The position numbers and the translations under genes were made by a program. Shown in pieces: positions 1-14,436 of a DNA stretch of 64,000 nucleotides. This stretch comes from Psettodes erumei (taxonomy: Eukaryota > Chordata > Actinopteri > Pleuronectiformes > Psettodidae), in contig JAFBJZ010000109.1 in the NCBI GenBank assembly GCA_016785225.1, forward strand, positions 620,001 through 684,000, written 5' to 3'. Under the pieces are notes generated by a model, which saw only the letters and a list, made by a program, of their open reading frames with translations, was not told the DNA's origin and ran no database searches. Each line of letters starts with the position of its first letter. Positions within the stretch are counted from its first letter, which is position 1.

Positions 1-1792
1 TACTGCTAGGATGTCACAGAAAAACACTACAGTCTATCTGTCAAAAGTAAACCATGTCCAAAACACACTCTGTGCTGTAACCTTCATGTGGTCCTATTCA
101 TCTCTTTCTCAGTCCAATCTTTCAAAATTCTTTTTAACTGACTCAAGCAAATCTCGGAAACTGAGGTGAAAATTGGTGCACTGTTATCTTTTAGTCACCA
201 CAGCAACTGAACAGGCAGGGAGAGCTGTGCTGTCCAGAACAAAATGACATCCCGCAATATAGTGTGTTGGTTAAAATACAACTGCAGATGATCTCATTAG
301 TATCGACTTTGGTGGGCAGCGCTACTGCCCCAGTGTAAATGTAGATTTATAAAATTTCATTTGTACAGGTTTGACTGAACAATTTAAAGTTATGTGGTAG
401 AGATGCTGTGTCCGAGGATTTCATTAGTAGTGGTTGGAGCAGAGAGTGGTGTCTGCTGTGCTGTTGTGTGCTTCAGAGGCCTCTCCTCTCCACCAGGGAG
501 CAGGTCTGGAAAACGCTGATCTGTAGCCTTTGTAGTGCAAGTTTTGGCGTAGAGTTCATGGCCTTTCTGTTCCTGTAACAAGTAACTGCAGATGCATGGT
601 CCTTGATCCTCTAAACTTGTTCAGCATCCTTCCATCTTCCATCTCTATGACCTGCCTCCCCAGCTCCAATCCTCTCCTCTCCCATTCCTTCTCTCACTCT
701 GCTCTTTTAATCAGCCTTAGATGTTTCTCCAAAGCCTGTGATACTCACACAGATCACTTAATTTTTTCTTTTCTTTTTTCGCAGTCTGAAGAGGAAATCT
801 GTGTTTATGCTGATGATATCTGAAGATTTGCTCAACAAAAGTGAGGGTTCATCTGTTTTCACTCTAAAGTCATTAGTTTAGAGCTCATGGCCACTCCCAT
901 GAGAAAGAACAAGGACCTTGTGGCGAGAAGTTGTCAAACTGGTGCGCGTTGAAGATGAAGGAAGAATTTCCACATACACACAACTGCTTTAGAGCAGTCT
1001 ATGGCAGTCTATTTTTTTCTGTCTATATTTAATTACAGCCATAATCCATTGAAAACAGATACAGTGCATTCATTTTCCTTCTGTACAGTGCAAGAATCAA
1101 TTTACCCTGTACAGGTTGTTAGACACGTATTGACAAGGGTAAATAATCTGACCTTTTACAAGTTCTTGGTATTTTTCAGAGTGACATTTGTTTTGACTTA
1201 TGACAATACATCAAGTGGAAACTGAAGTTTACCACCTTCTACTTACTAGAACAATATATCACCCGTCCTATCATAAAAGGACAATAATGAGTCATGCGTT
1301 TGCATAGAATGTGTAATGGAGGAATGTAAGCCCAAGAGCAGTACACCAGACCACGAGGACAGTTTTACATCACTCTTTACTGATGATCAAAAGACAGTAT
1401 TACACAGTTCATGCAAGGGTTCATGAAAACAGTCCTTGAGGCTAAGCCTCCCACAGCCTCAAGATCAGGCAACCAAAAACCAGGCTGGGCAGCCATAGTT
1501 TGCAGTAAAGCAAGGCAATTTTCCAGGGCAGAGACGAGAAAGGCTGGTCAAAGGCAGGCAGGGTTGGCAATGAGGAATCCGACTGGAGTAAAGTGATGGG
1601 ATGTCTTGCATTGTGAAAGCAAAGAACAATCTGGCAGAGAATGACTGAACTGGCTTGGTACATATACTGTAGGGTTGAGTTGTAAATGGTGATGAAGGAG
1701 TGGCCAGCAGGTAGAAGAAGCAGAAGTAGGTCATTGGAAAACTACTGGCAGGTGAACTGAAGAGGGAAACTGTGACAATAGTGAGCATGTTC

Positions 1793-1826
<34 letters not shown>
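1793..1826. repeat. Compound (GT)n(GA)n microsatellite
   Basis: An uninterrupted GT run of ten units passes directly into about seven GA units. Confidence 0.95.
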
Positions 1827-3968
1827 TAACAAAGATTGAAATTTTCTTGCTGATGTAAGATGTCACCCCTTCTTGGGACACATCTCTCTCATAATGTTAA
1901 ATCAGTGGTCAGGAAAGTTAGTGTTGCATGTGTGTGTATGTGTGTGCACATGTGCATATGTGCTGCAGGACTACGAAAGGTCAGATCTCCTGCTGTGACA
2001 GAATAAGCCAATCACACCCCTCTTTCCTGGTCAAGCTGCGCTCTCCTCTAAAGGAAATATTAAGTTGCACTGTGTGTGTGTTTGCATGACTGCATGTGAA
2101 ACCATTTTTATTATTGTACTTGGGGGCGTGTGATACTGACTGCACACAACTGAGTCAGAGTGAGTGTGTGTGGTTAAAAGCATGCAGAAAGGTTACTAAA
2201 AGTGTAAACAAGACTTCTGCACTGACATCTACAGAGAGAAACATAACAGGATAGAGAATAACAGGCAACTCCTGAATGGAATACGAGAAGAAGTGGAGTC
2301 AAATTTGAAATGGGAAGCATGACAGTTAAAAGATCAATGTAGCTGTAGAGAGCATGGAAGAAAAAAATAAATCCTTCCTCACATCCCTCTGGCCTCAGAT
2401 TTGATGTTATGAAACTGCTCTCCCCTGCTGATATCTTCCCACCCAGTCCCGCGGCCATGTTCACAAACATTTTCAGAACACAGAGACTCCTCAGCTTCGC
2501 CTAAAAATTCATCACAAGGATTTCTGGCGTAGGAGTAATTCAGGAGAGAACTTGAGGTGGTGGGGATGAGACTCATGCACAATGCAGTTGATCACAGGTA
2601 TCTCAGTCTACTGATGATGCAGATGTTTGCCCTGTGTGACCCTGAATGCACCAGGGGAAATCCATTATATGGATTATGGCTATTGAGTTAGCATATGGTG
2701 GATGCTTCTGGTGGGAATGAAATCAGCCAAGACTGAAAGAGGGTTTTTTGGTTTAATAGGTAACTTTATTTTTTTCCAATATGGAATATGGCTATATTCT
2801 GGGCTTGTTAACAACTGGCCTGCATGACCTATCCCTTTCCTCACTCTGTTTTCTTGTCTTGTCCAACTTTTAAGTTGATAGGGTGAGCTTATTAGCAAAC
2901 ACTTGCATATTCGCGCATCCTGCAGCTATGGAGCAAAGTTATTCATCTGGAATCATCTCTGTCCCCTCTCTGTGAATCTAAGTGCAATATCCCCCCTCCT
3001 TTGCAGTAATGCCCCTGAATGAGCTGCAATCACTACCAAATACACAGATCTGCACACCAGCGCATGCACACATTGCTAAGTGCTAAGCAAACATGGCACT
3101 GAGAGGTGATTGCACGCTGTCATACAAAAAACTTACCACCAAGGGTTGGGTACTGCATCTGAGTGTATGAAAACCGGTGCATCTATTCAATGAAATAATT
3201 ACTGAACACCTTTTCAAGGACATTGGTAAAAGGAAAATCATAGTCTCAACAGAAGCCCCTTTGTCACGATCGATGTTGAAGCTTTGGAAGCATTTTCTAG
3301 AGCTTTCATCCCCTTCTACATATAACTGCAGTAATATTTTAGTGTTTGTTTTTGTTCACGGACTGCACAAACAATGCTAATACTGCCCATTGATTTGTAT
3401 ATCGTCACTAAGTAAGTCCATATTTTGACAAAAAGGCCATTGTCTTCTCCTGGCTGCAGCCAGGGTTCATTTCTAAAGTTGTCACTTTGTCAGTATGTAT
3501 CATCCCAGCCTCTTTATTGAGCCACTGGCCATGACATGACCACTCAGCCCAGGCACTGCACAAGCTGCCAATGGCAACTAATAGGCCCTGCAGGAAGGGC
3601 ACTCTGCCTGCTGTGTGTGCACCTCATTTTGCTCCAGATACTGTAGGGGAAAGTGTTCATATCTAAATTACCCATTGCCTCAGGGTTGACTGAGATTTTG
3701 ATGTTCAGCCATCTCTTTATTTTTCCCTCTCGTTGTCTGTCAGCCAAACTATTACTTAATTTTTTTCTCCTCCTCTGTCAGAATTTCTCTGTCCTTGTTT
3801 CTCTCTCTCACTCTGAGTAACAGTGTTTTCCATTCAGCTGTCAAGGAAATTCTGCAGTGTCTGTCCCCAAAAAAACATTTACCAGAAACTGGTTAAGTGA
3901 ATAAATCAGTTTTCTGAATTTCAAACTGAAATCATGCACCAAATTTTCTAAAGCTGTGCCTGAGTGTT

Positions 3969-3972
<4 letters not shown>

Positions 3973-4020
<48 letters not shown>
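3973..4020. repeat. (TG)24 microsatellite
   Basis: Forty-eight bases of perfect TG repeat, the longest dinucleotide tract in the window, followed by a short G run. Confidence 0.97.
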
Positions 4021-4022
<2 letters not shown>

Positions 4023-5820
4023 GGGGGTATTAGCTATTACAATTAGCGTATATGAGTTTTGAGTTTTCTGTCTGCAGAGATAATGTTGTATTTTCCAAGT
4101 GAATCTTACCAACTCACCTACTGGTTCAACTTTGACTCACTGTACTTAGTCTTGACATTTTGAGTGCAGTCACTCTCAGGTTGACCTCAAAATAAAGTGG
4201 TTTAGATGATCCTCGTCTGGAAGCGTGTTGGTTAGGGTAGCTTAAATAAAATGTGACATACTGTATGGCTGAAAATAGACAAGGCAGGGCCACTATTAAA
4301 TAACTTTTTGCAGGAGGCAGTGGAACTGCTGAGGGAGTGAAATCAAAAACAATGATTTGAGGAAATCACAGACAAATGCACCTCAAGGAAAACCTCAACA
4401 GCCTATAACAAAGCCAAATAACATGGTTTAGATGATCAGGACAGCTGACTCCCTCATCAGACTTTTATTTAGTGATACTTGAGCGTTTCCAGATGACATT
4501 ACCGTGGTTAGTACAATTTTAAAACAACCCAAAAGATAGCCCAATCTTTTAATATCAGTTATTCATGGTTTTATTTCAAGAGGAAATGGAAACAAGAAAA
4601 TGACCTTGGAGATAATGACATTCAGCCAGTCATGCCAAGCCAACTGTAACAAATCTTTTTTTTTCCAAAGCTGTTGATTGAATAGTGTCTGTAGTGTTGG
4701 CTTAACAACACTGCAATCCTGAGGAATTTTTTGTACTTGAGGATTTGGAGCTTTCCTTCTGCGTTTCTAAATGAATACATCACATATTTGGATTGAGACT
4801 CAGCTCAGGGACTCGCTGTCCCTCTCTCTTCCTCTCCATGGCAGTGATACTTTGTATCTCTGCCCTCACAAAGGCATAATCAATTTAAGAGTTTGTCTTG
4901 GGTCATTATTACCTGCTGGAGGACCATCTGTTCACCAAGGCTGGCTGAGATCTCTGCCAGGCACTGAAACACACACTGAAATGCACTCATACACAGTCAC
5001 ACACACGTAGCCTGAAGGGTTGCCAGGCAGATTTGGACCACAGTAAGATGTGGAATCTATAATAATTGTGCCTCAGGAAGAGCAGGAGTAAAATCTTGGC
5101 CACATGAGAATGTGGGGGTGTATGTTTCCTATGTGTTCATGCAAGCATTCTGTATAGGGTTGCATTGTACAGTATCAACATGCATGTGTCAGTGTCTGAC
5201 TTTGCTCTTGTAAATACATGTGTGTATCTGTGTGGTGAGGTGACTTGTGGGCATGCAGCGTGTGCTTGCATGTTTCAGGTACAGATGGTGAAGGCCATTG
5301 AACATCCCACAAAGCCAAGTGGTTCAGCTACTGGTTAGGAGCAGCATGGCTAAATATAATTACACCCACAACATTAACAAATAAATGACTACTTGGCTGC
5401 TGGTGCTACTGTGGAGTCAAAAAGTAATAATAGTAATAAAAATACATTAAAATTAGAGGTGGCACAGGCACCAGCTGACAGCAACCACGTTATGTTTTAC
5501 CTTAAAATAATTAGGATATGTTGTTTTTTTGCATAGTTGGCAAGTCCCAAATACAAAAGATAGAAGACTTGAAACAATGTCTTTTAATGACCATTTATGA
5601 GGTTCCCCACATATGATTAATCAGGGTAAACGGGCCAGTGGTGACAATGGTAACAACCTGCATCATAGGGCAACGTAAACAGTACTTCAGCTTACATTAA
5701 CTGTGTTGGGGTCATGTTCAGACAGAAATATGAGGTACCAGCCAGACTCTAATAAAATAACATAATTTATAAATGTAATCGGGTGTATCCTGTTCACAGT
5801 TTGAATATGAATTAAATTAA

Positions 5821-5872
5821 CTATATAACATATATTAACTATATAACATGATATATATATATTATATATATA
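5821..5872. repeat. AT-rich tract with short tandem units
   Basis: Two near copies of an 'actatataaca' unit lead into an (AT)n run interrupted once. The minus-strand open frame over it is Ile/Tyr-rich and is an artefact of the repeat. Confidence 0.8.
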
Positions 5873-7679
5873 GACAGATGTTATTATAGTTATATAATTA
5901 CATCTGTCAATTGCATTTATTCTATCGCAATTCCTGCACATATATAAAATACATGCCAAGGTGATTGTGATATTGTCATTTTTATGGAAGGAGGAGGAAG
6001 GTGAGAAAGTTTTCTGTATGTATGTGTATCTGTGTGTGTTTGCTGTGACAGTGGTGGTAATAAGTGAGGCACATTAGCTCTTCAGCAGCTTGAACTGGGC
6101 TATATTTAGAGCTGATTGTGTTTTTGTGTACAGAGTGCTGGAGAGAAGGTATGACTCTCACCAGAGGAGAAGTTCATCACACTGTATGTGATTCACAGCG
6201 TGGACAAGCAAAACTCTCTGATTTCCTCAAGACACTTTTTTTTAAAAACGTGGGAGTTACTTACAGGATGGCTAAGCACATTATAGAATATATAAATTTT
6301 GCAATGTAAAAAATTAAAGGAAAATACACAAAAAACAACAGAAAGTTATGGTTAAGTTTCATTGTCCATTGCATGTATACGTATATTTCTTTGGAAGCAG
6401 TATGTTCCAGTGTAAACTCGATTTTGTATTGTTTTGAAATACTCAAAATCCACATCTGAGCTTGGCCAAACAGTGTGACAATGAAACAAAAATGTACCAT
6501 TATCCAGTTACATCAAGAATTAATATGGAGCTATGGTTAAGATTAGTGATACCTTGGCTTAGGTTAAAAAAGCATCAAGCCTAAATTAATTGATCACTGA
6601 CATTTAAATCCAATCATCACTGGTGTGATTTGAGATTTGAGTAAACTTTTTTTATTTTTGATCATTTTTCCATTCATGATATTGTAGGTTGACAGAGCCA
6701 CAGTTAGTGATTAATGACATCTTAGCTGTATCGTAATATTATCATCAAAACACATTTACCACTCCCCAACTTCTCCTATGTAACACAGTAATGAGTGCAT
6801 TTTAACTGACATCTTACTTAATATTACTTTTACTTGAGTGTAGTTTTCCAGTATTCCTTTCAGCCCTTCTAACAATTTTATACTGACTGTTCCCTATTAA
6901 TTTAAATTTATAAGCAATAAAATGAACCATTGCTCAACAAACTGGATTTTTTTTTTTCAGGGATTCGACAGCCTAACCTACACTGGTATTACGGCTAGTT
7001 CATAGTGGCTCATGTTAGCCACTGCTTGCAAATTTCACATAGATATTAAATGTGAAGTTATGCTGCATAGATGTTAAAACTGACATTACTAAGTTTGCTG
7101 ACTATATGACTCTTTTGCTTCTGCAGCTGTTTCACTACATATTTCAACAATGACAGACAACATCAGGTCTCTCACTCGGAGACATGTTTGTTGTTTCCTA
7201 CATTCGAATCCCAATTACATCAGTCACCTAATAATGAAAAGCACTACAGAGAATAATAGTAAATTCAATGTGCCACTTGCTAATGGCCACAGAGGACACC
7301 ATTGGACAAAAGCTGCGGTCTCACCAGAAAACATTCAAAATGATCTTCTTTATAGCATCTTTATATTCTGAACAGGTTAACCTTGTAACAAAATTCAGTC
7401 ATGACCAAAGGATCTTTGACTGGGTGGTGTTGACTCACTACTATTTTCAAGTCAATTAATTAAATGGTTTGATCAGTTGTTAGGTTTTCTTGTCTCATTT
7501 CTGTTAACAAAGATAGCTCTGTTTCACATCTAATAACAAACAAACACCTCAACAGAGTCTATTCTGAACAACAAAGTCTTATTAAGTGGGGATTATCACT
7601 CATTCTTGGTGTGATATGTTTTGGCGTGTGACATGAAAAGAGTGTGGATCACATTTCACAGATGATTTTGTTCTTTTCA

Positions 7680-7990
7680 AATGATTCCCACCGCACCAAG
7701 GGATGCTGAGAGACAGCAGTTTCCCAGCAACCCAGTGATAAAAGCTCATCTCTCTTTCTTCTCTACTCACTAAGGTCCAGAGTGAATGGGAACCCTCAGT
7801 CCCAGCTAACTGATAGGCTTGATGTGTAATTAATGGTCTGACAAAGGCTAATGAAGCTAATGACGCTAACTGTGCTAGCATATGGGTGCCCCATGGGGTT
7901 TCCCACTCGGTGCTCTAATTTAGATAAATGACGCCCCAGGTTATGGTGGGCTATTTGCATTTCATTTGGTGGAGGCCAACGGAGGAGTGG
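7680..7990. promoter_or_regulatory. Candidate non-coding regulatory block (homeodomain- and POU-type motifs)
   Basis: This stretch is less AT-rich than its surroundings and has no coding frame. It contains a TAATTAAT homeodomain-type core (7827-7834), several CTAATGA/CTAACTG-like motifs between 7848 and 7878, and a perfect octamer ATTTGCAT (7953-7960, the POU/Oct binding sequence). Clustered motifs of this kind are typical of conserved enhancers. Conservation itself cannot be seen from one sequence, so this is inference. Confidence 0.25.
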
Positions 7991-8984
7991 GGATTAAACA
8001 AGGGCGTGGATGGGCGAGATCAAACAGGAAAGGTGTTTGGGTTTGGAGGTATGGGGAGATGGAGGTTTTTACTTCTGTGAATGTTTGTGTCGGTGTAAAT
8101 CTCCCTTTGGCCATGCATGATGCTATTGTCAGATAAAAGGATTGGTAGCACAGGGGTCTGATGGCAGCTCTCAGAAACAGGCAGTGAAAAAAAAGAGAAA
8201 AGAAAAGGAAAAAAAACAGCATGGCGTGTGTGTATGTGGATACACACAGATTTGTAATTACTGTATACTGGCCCTTAGGACAAATGTCATTGTCAGCTAG
8301 AAAGTCTCAAGAGAAAAGAGCTGTGCTGTATTTGAACTGCATCATTGTTATACATGCCAGACTATACCTGTCTAAAATGTCAGGCATATGTACATTATAT
8401 GTTGTAACCTACTCATACAATACTTAAAGTATCCTAAAACATAGTTGGAGATGGAGCTTTGGATGTTGTGCAGCCTTAATACATTTGAATGGGGCCATAC
8501 TGAGTATGTTTTTTCTGTGCTTCATGCCGAAAACCCCCCAAAAAACTTTATTTAGATTTGCATAATTTTCAATCACCTCACAACCACCACCCCCCTGAAG
8601 CATTTCACAAGGATGTGGCATCAAAATGATATCTTCTCAACATTATTCCTAGTCTGTGGCCTGTTACAGCTGGCAATTCACAAAGACACTTCTGATAGCT
8701 AGGGTATTTTAAAGACACTTTAACAAAATCTATTTTTAATAGTTAATGAAATAATTGCATTAAGTTTCCATGTGTCTATTGTTATTTACATTCAGAAGGC
8801 TGGACTCAGCAGAATTGTTCCATCAGTACCAGCTTTTAAGCCTGTGCTTTCTGGGTCAGAATCTCATGACCACTGCCATGTTGAAGCTGTGGTTTAATCT
8901 GGACACCGTCCCTGTGGAAATCAACTCAACTCCTGTAGAGGTCGCTATGCCTAAGGTTTTAACTTAAACATGCGGCAAACCTCA

Positions 8985-9300
8985 GGGCTCATTTATAACC
9001 ATTGCATACAAACTAAAAGGGGCGTGAACGATACATATGCTACTTCTTATGCAAAACCTATTACCAATAAAAATGGCACACCTGTATGGAGCCTCTGACA
9101 CATGCGTACAAACATTTTGGAGACAAGGGAAATTTGCAATGCAGATGGTGAGGTGGTAAATTGAGGCCAGAAAGTAGAAATTAAATTCGAGAGATGTCAT
9201 ATGTTCATATGTTTCATATTGATCTGCATTATCATAAAAACTCACACCATCATAGTTATGGACCTGTTCTGAACCTCAACAAAGCTCAGAGACAGAGCAA
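8985..9300. repeat. Possible decayed MITE-like repeat
   Basis: It begins with 'gggctcatttataac' followed by several 'gcatac/gcgtac' motifs. That is the look of a non-autonomous element I associate with teleost genomes. The copy is too degraded for me to define terminal repeats or a superfamily. Confidence 0.3.
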
Positions 9301-9489
9301 CAGTCACGCTTTTTGCAGAGGTGTGTGTAAGTCAGTGGTAGTAAACTTGTTGACATATCAGACTGTAGTGTATATCCATTAGTATTTCATCAGATTGAGG
9401 AAAAAGATTCATCTTTATAATGATTTTAAATGTACTTTACACCTTCGCCTTTACACTGTCATCTGTCATCTGTCTAAATCCCTGTGAAA

Positions 9490-9507
9490 TTATATATATA
9501 TATATAA
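9490..9507. repeat. (TA)n microsatellite
   Basis: Nearly perfect TA alternation in AT-rich sequence. Confidence 0.85.
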
Positions 9508-9950
9508 TTTGATTGGTTATGGCTGATTACAATAAAACATCAAGATCCTGACTTATTGTTGCTCTTACTGAAAACACTGTGAAGAATGTCACTGACATTG
9601 ACACTTGCTGAAGCAGAACCTGTCCATTGTCCCCCACATCTGTTCCTGTTCTGTTTCCCAAAAATCCACTTGCCACAGAACAAGAATAGCTGACCTTCAG
9701 ACAAAATGGAGTATATAACCTGTTGACTTGTAAGTAATGCTGTTTTTAATGGACTACCTCAGACTTTCAGAGCTGGCGATGCAGTGAGAATGATAGCAAG
9801 GGCAGGAAGCAAGAGAGAAACACAGCGGAAAAGGGTATGGAGAGGAAGAAATACACAAGCCAGATAAGCCAGATAAGAATATTTGGCTGTTATTGTTTTC
9901 TGTGTCTAACATCCTAAAACATGGCCTGTGGTATTTAGGATATTTAATGC

Positions 9951-9953
<3 letters not shown>

Positions 9954-9986
<33 letters not shown>
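9954..9986. repeat. (GA)16 microsatellite
   Basis: About sixteen GA units. The Ser-Leu-rich minus-strand open frame over it is an artefact. Confidence 0.95.
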
Positions 9987-9988
<2 letters not shown>

Positions 9989-12900
9989 ACAAAGCCTCAA
10001 CTCTCCTTCAACACCCTAGGGGAAGCCATCTTTAATTCATGAACACTATAAAAATAAAGGTTCCTCTGTGATGGCCCTGAAGCCTGTAACAAACTCTCAA
10101 AACTAAATGGCACCAGGCAGATGTTGGTGCTGTGGTTATAGATGGATACCAGCATGCAAGAGCCAGGTTATATTTTATGCAGAAATGAACTGAGTCTACC
10201 TTTGGTTTGCCATTAAATGGATTCCATTAAGCTGCGTGGTGATTCAGTGTCTCCACAGACAGCTGGATTTTAAATGAACTGAGTGCCGGTTAGGTACCAC
10301 AGCTGAAATACAGGGAGCAGGGAAGTACTGCATTCTGTGATAGCTCATAAGCCCATTAGAAGGGTCTGTATGTTGCTTACACATACTCATTTTCCTAATA
10401 CTTTACAGTCATTTGGCATTATTTTAAAAAATAGGCTGTTAAACAGGGGGTCTGCATTCTAGCTTGTTATAGCCTCATAATTTATATCTTTTCAAGAAAT
10501 TCAGTAATAAACTTTAACTTACACCAAACTTAGTATTAGTAGGTATTCATATGGATCCACTTTAAGGACAATATGGTGATTATTGCCAAGCAATTTGCAT
10601 AACCTGGAAGAAAAGGTTTTCAAATTATGAGATTAAGATGTTTTTTTCCAAATATTTTGTATTTATACAATATGACTCAATGCATTTTTATTACTAAAAT
10701 ATACTGTTAAATATATGCTTAGTATATGTTTTATACAGTAAGCACTTATGCACACTTAGACACAGGCAACTTGCTGCACTAGTTAAGTGATAGAGAACCA
10801 AAATACAAACCTTTACAGCTTGAAAATATGAGAAAAATACACTTGCTTGTGAGAACTATATGTGAGATCTTTTTAATTGACATAATAAGGCAACATTTGT
10901 ATTGGAGGTCGACAAACAGAAAGACAAAGTTAGTAACTTATATAGATGCTCATATATATAAAAGAAAACAGTTATGGCATATTTAAGGCTCATTCTATTT
11001 ATCTTTCTTGTTACATCTACTTGTGGCAACTAAAACATAACTAATGTATTGTGCAAGATTTACATTGAAAGACAGAATATATTATTCCTCTGCAGGTACT
11101 TCACATGCAGTCCATTAGCAAAAAACATAACAAGCACAGAAGACAAATGGAGGAAGATCAAAACATTTAGCATAAAACAGGGAAGCAGTGCAGAAGTGAT
11201 TGATAAGTGAATGAAGAAGTCACCTTGTCTACCTTAATAAGACATTAAAAGAAGGCTGACAAGTACATCTTTCACTGTTGTTTATCCAATGAAGAGACAC
11301 GTGAGAGAAACACTGTTACTTAATCAATCAATCAAACAATGCTAGCACGCCCATTTATTTATCTTCTTTTCAGAAATCCTGATTTGTATCACACAACCAC
11401 TTCCTTGTCCTTTTGCAAATAAGTTTGCACTTTCACACTCCCACACATTGGATAAAGCTTAGACTCTGATTGTGCCTCATTTGCTGCTGACTGCCACAAA
11501 AAGTGAGCCAAGTCTCCATGGAAACACTCAATCATTTTATTACACTCCTGTTTGCTTTTCTTATTTGTCCCTGGTGGTTCTTACCATTTCCTCTATTATC
11601 TTAGAACACCACAGGGAGACCCGTGAGGTGGTGGTGGTGGTGTGTGAGGGGGGGTGTTATTGTATAATCTGCATGTGTTTTATTCATGGGTGTGAAAATA
11701 TAAGGTCTGCAACTTTGGTGTTGTTTTAAATGTATAATTTACATGGGATTATGAATAATTTTCAGTCATTTCTCTCTGCCCTCCCGGCTCCTCTTTGTGC
11801 CATGGAGGGAGGAAACGTCATGAATGACAGCTTGCTTCATGCTCTGCAACTACGGAAGCTGACAAGGTCATGTCAAATAAGATGAATGGTGAGGAGAGGA
11901 GTGTGTGGGGAAATATTTCCCACTCTCGCAATTTGTCTCTCTGCCCTGATCACACTAAACATGTCAGACCACCTTACTGGCACTAGCACTCCTTCCATTC
12001 ATAAATGAGAATCTAATGAGGACGAGGGAAAGATAGCAGATACAGCAGATGAACTTTCAGTTTGTTTGGAGCTAAAAAGAGATGAGATGAAAGACAACTA
12101 TGTTCCTAAAACCTACATTTGGCTTCCTATATATAAGTAGCAGGCTTACACTGGTGTTGTCCTGTGTAACTGTTTGATTTCAGAGAATGGATTTGAAGGG
12201 TGACTTTGTCCGGGCATACCAGTGCTGTTATTCTTCTCCTCTTCAAAGCCACAGAGCTGTTTATGATTACACAGAGCTATGAAAGTCAAACTGAGCAGCT
12301 GTTGCATCAGACTTTTTTTTATTATGCAAAGTTTGTTCTTTGGTTTGGTCTGTAAATTACTTTTAGGTGAAAAAAGCTTGACTTTGATCAGTAATTGCAC
12401 GGAGGCAGTTGTGACTTATTTATGAATTACCTAATTGATTATTTTTCTCACTGTTGCAGTTTTCCATTATTATTGGCATGTTTGTCCATAAAACTTGATA
12501 CAGTATTGAGGGAAAAGACATCTACAATGTCAACTACAATACAAATTACATAATATAAACAAGGCAGCAGAAGTCAGAAGAAAATAATGGAAAAAAATGT
12601 AATGTTTAAAATATGAAAGAATGAAAATATTTGAGATTGTCTAGTGTAGCTTCACAAATTATACATAAAGGAGAATATAAATGCAATAATGTTATTTACA
12701 CATTTCTATGGAGGGCTCCTACTTTTTGGCGTGTGTGTGTATCTTCGACAGCTATCTTGTCTCCTATTGTTTAGCTGTACATAGGTGGTTTCCGAAGTTT
12801 TGTGACATCACGTTCACCCATTTATACCATTGACTTCTGTTTTAAAAGTATGTGTTTTGTTCTAATCTTATGTAATCATCTGTATACCATCTCTCAAGTG

Positions 12901-14285
12901 ATATTAAATTTATTGGAAAATTGATTGTAAAGTATTAGCAATATTTTTAAAAATATACATTTCCCAATGCACTCACCCACTCAGCAGAAAAAAGGCCTGT
13001 ATTTCAATAAATGGAAGCACAATGATGAACCATAACATTAAAACTTGCCAGCACAAGTGTATGTACATTAAAGGCATGGAGAGATGAATGCGGAATTTGC
13101 TTGCATTCCTACACCTGCAGAGTTTACTTTGGCATCATAGAATGGAAAGTTTGAAACATGGAACAACCTTGACATTATTGATTAAATTATTATTAATTGT
13201 TTTGTTAAATAATGACTTCAGAAATTTACCTAGTGCATGTGAGTGTTATAGAAATATTTTGTAACACACACATGCCAAGGAAGAAGTTAACACAATAAAG
13301 ATTTCATGTGTTGTATGTATGAAATTACAAAGTGGGATGTCAGTGCCTTGAAAAAGACTTTTATGATTATTATCACGATTATTAACCACATTATTTACAT
13401 TGGTGTAAACTGCTACAACACCTGCAGCAGTTCTTGTGTTTCGAAAGGACTTTTCAACACATGAATACTTTTGTGTTGTAGCAGAAACTCCTCTACCCCA
13501 GTCTTTTGAGATGACGGGGCTGCCACCTTGGTTAAAATCATGATAGAAAAGGTGGACAGATAGTAGTACAGCCATCAGTGTCACACATTGTTACACTTTG
13601 AAATGGAGCTGTGACCTCATAGAGCAACATTCTATTTTCAGCCACAAACCACAAGGAACAGCACAACCTTAAAATTTCAGTGACCCATCCAACTGAGAAA
13701 GGTTGGAACGGTCACAATTTGCCCCCTCCTCAGATGATTTATTGAAAAACAGCTTTAACATTGTGGATGTTTCAGTCACAGACATCAACAATCAACCATA
13801 TGTAACTGGAAATGACAAGGAAGCACTGGAACTGCATCCAGAAGACTCCAGACTCCCAAAAACCTAAGTATAGAAGTAGCCCAGGCACCTGATGTGAAGA
13901 AGTAATGTTCAGATTGCTGCTCTTGTTACTTTCTACTTTTAAACATGATTCAATATGTTCTTTCATTGCTTACTTAAACTGCACCAGAATGCCCCAAACA
14001 ATTCATTGAATCCTATTAATTAATAATTAAATAATTAATTAATTTTGATCGACCTACAGAAGAATAAGTTACAAACATTCAATTTAATAAGTTATATCTC
14101 TCTTCAGTTTAATGAATATCTGTATGAGGGAACATGCTCTGTTTTGTCAGTTTCTGTTGATCAAAATTAATCTGTCCACTATTTTGCTTTATGACCTATT
14201 ACCTGCAAATCTGTAGGCTATCAATTTCCCTTAGACTCAGCTATAGCCTATATCCTTTTAAATGCATCCCTTAGCATGCAAACAC

Positions 14286-14436
14286 ACTAAAATAATACAT
14301 TTAACATGGTAAATGTTCCCTGCAGAACATCAGCTTGTTATCATTGTTGTTGTTAGTGTGGATGTTAGCATCTAGCTCAAAGCAACACTGGGCCTAAGTG
14401 TAGCCTAACAGAGCTGCTAGCATGGCCGCAGACTCT
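14286..14436 (+). repeat. Teleost dispersed repeat, family with 'gttagcatctagctcaaagc', copy 1 (partial)
   Basis: From 'aaatgttccctgcagaacatcag' through 'gatgttagcatctagctc' to 'agagctgctagcatgg' and 'gactctta', the segment follows a dispersed repeat I recognise from fish intergenic sequence. Two further, oppositely oriented copies lie at about 30193 and 45170. Its class is not clear to me. Its right end abuts the truncated start of a LINE. Confidence 0.6.

Larger units (their letters stand above)
1..14285. other. Non-coding sequence upstream of the first recognised naaladl2 exon
   Basis: No exon or gene is supported in these 14.3 kb. The many 60-140 codon open frames have no family motifs; several run across simple repeats and encode runs of Ser-Leu or His-Thr. 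The region is either intron 1 of naaladl2, since a non-coding first exon is usual for this gene, or 5' flanking DNA. It holds (GT)/(GA) tracts at 1793 and 9954, a long (TG)n at 3973, AT tracts at 5851 and 9490, possible regulatory sequence at 7680-7990, and a possible decayed MITE near 8985. Confidence 0.7.

Noticed and set aside
771..830. Pyrimidine tract with 'cgcag' followed by 'tctgaagaggaaatctgtg', considered as an upstream 5' exon
   Set aside because: A plausible acceptor only; no donor with support and no way to show transcription.
1465..1881. 138-codon minus-strand open frame
   Set aside because: Crosses a (GT)/(GA) microsatellite, encodes Ser/Thr-His runs, no family motif.
13246..13584. 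112-codon minus-strand open frame
   Set aside because: No recognisable domain and no splice context; length is expected by chance in 64 kb.
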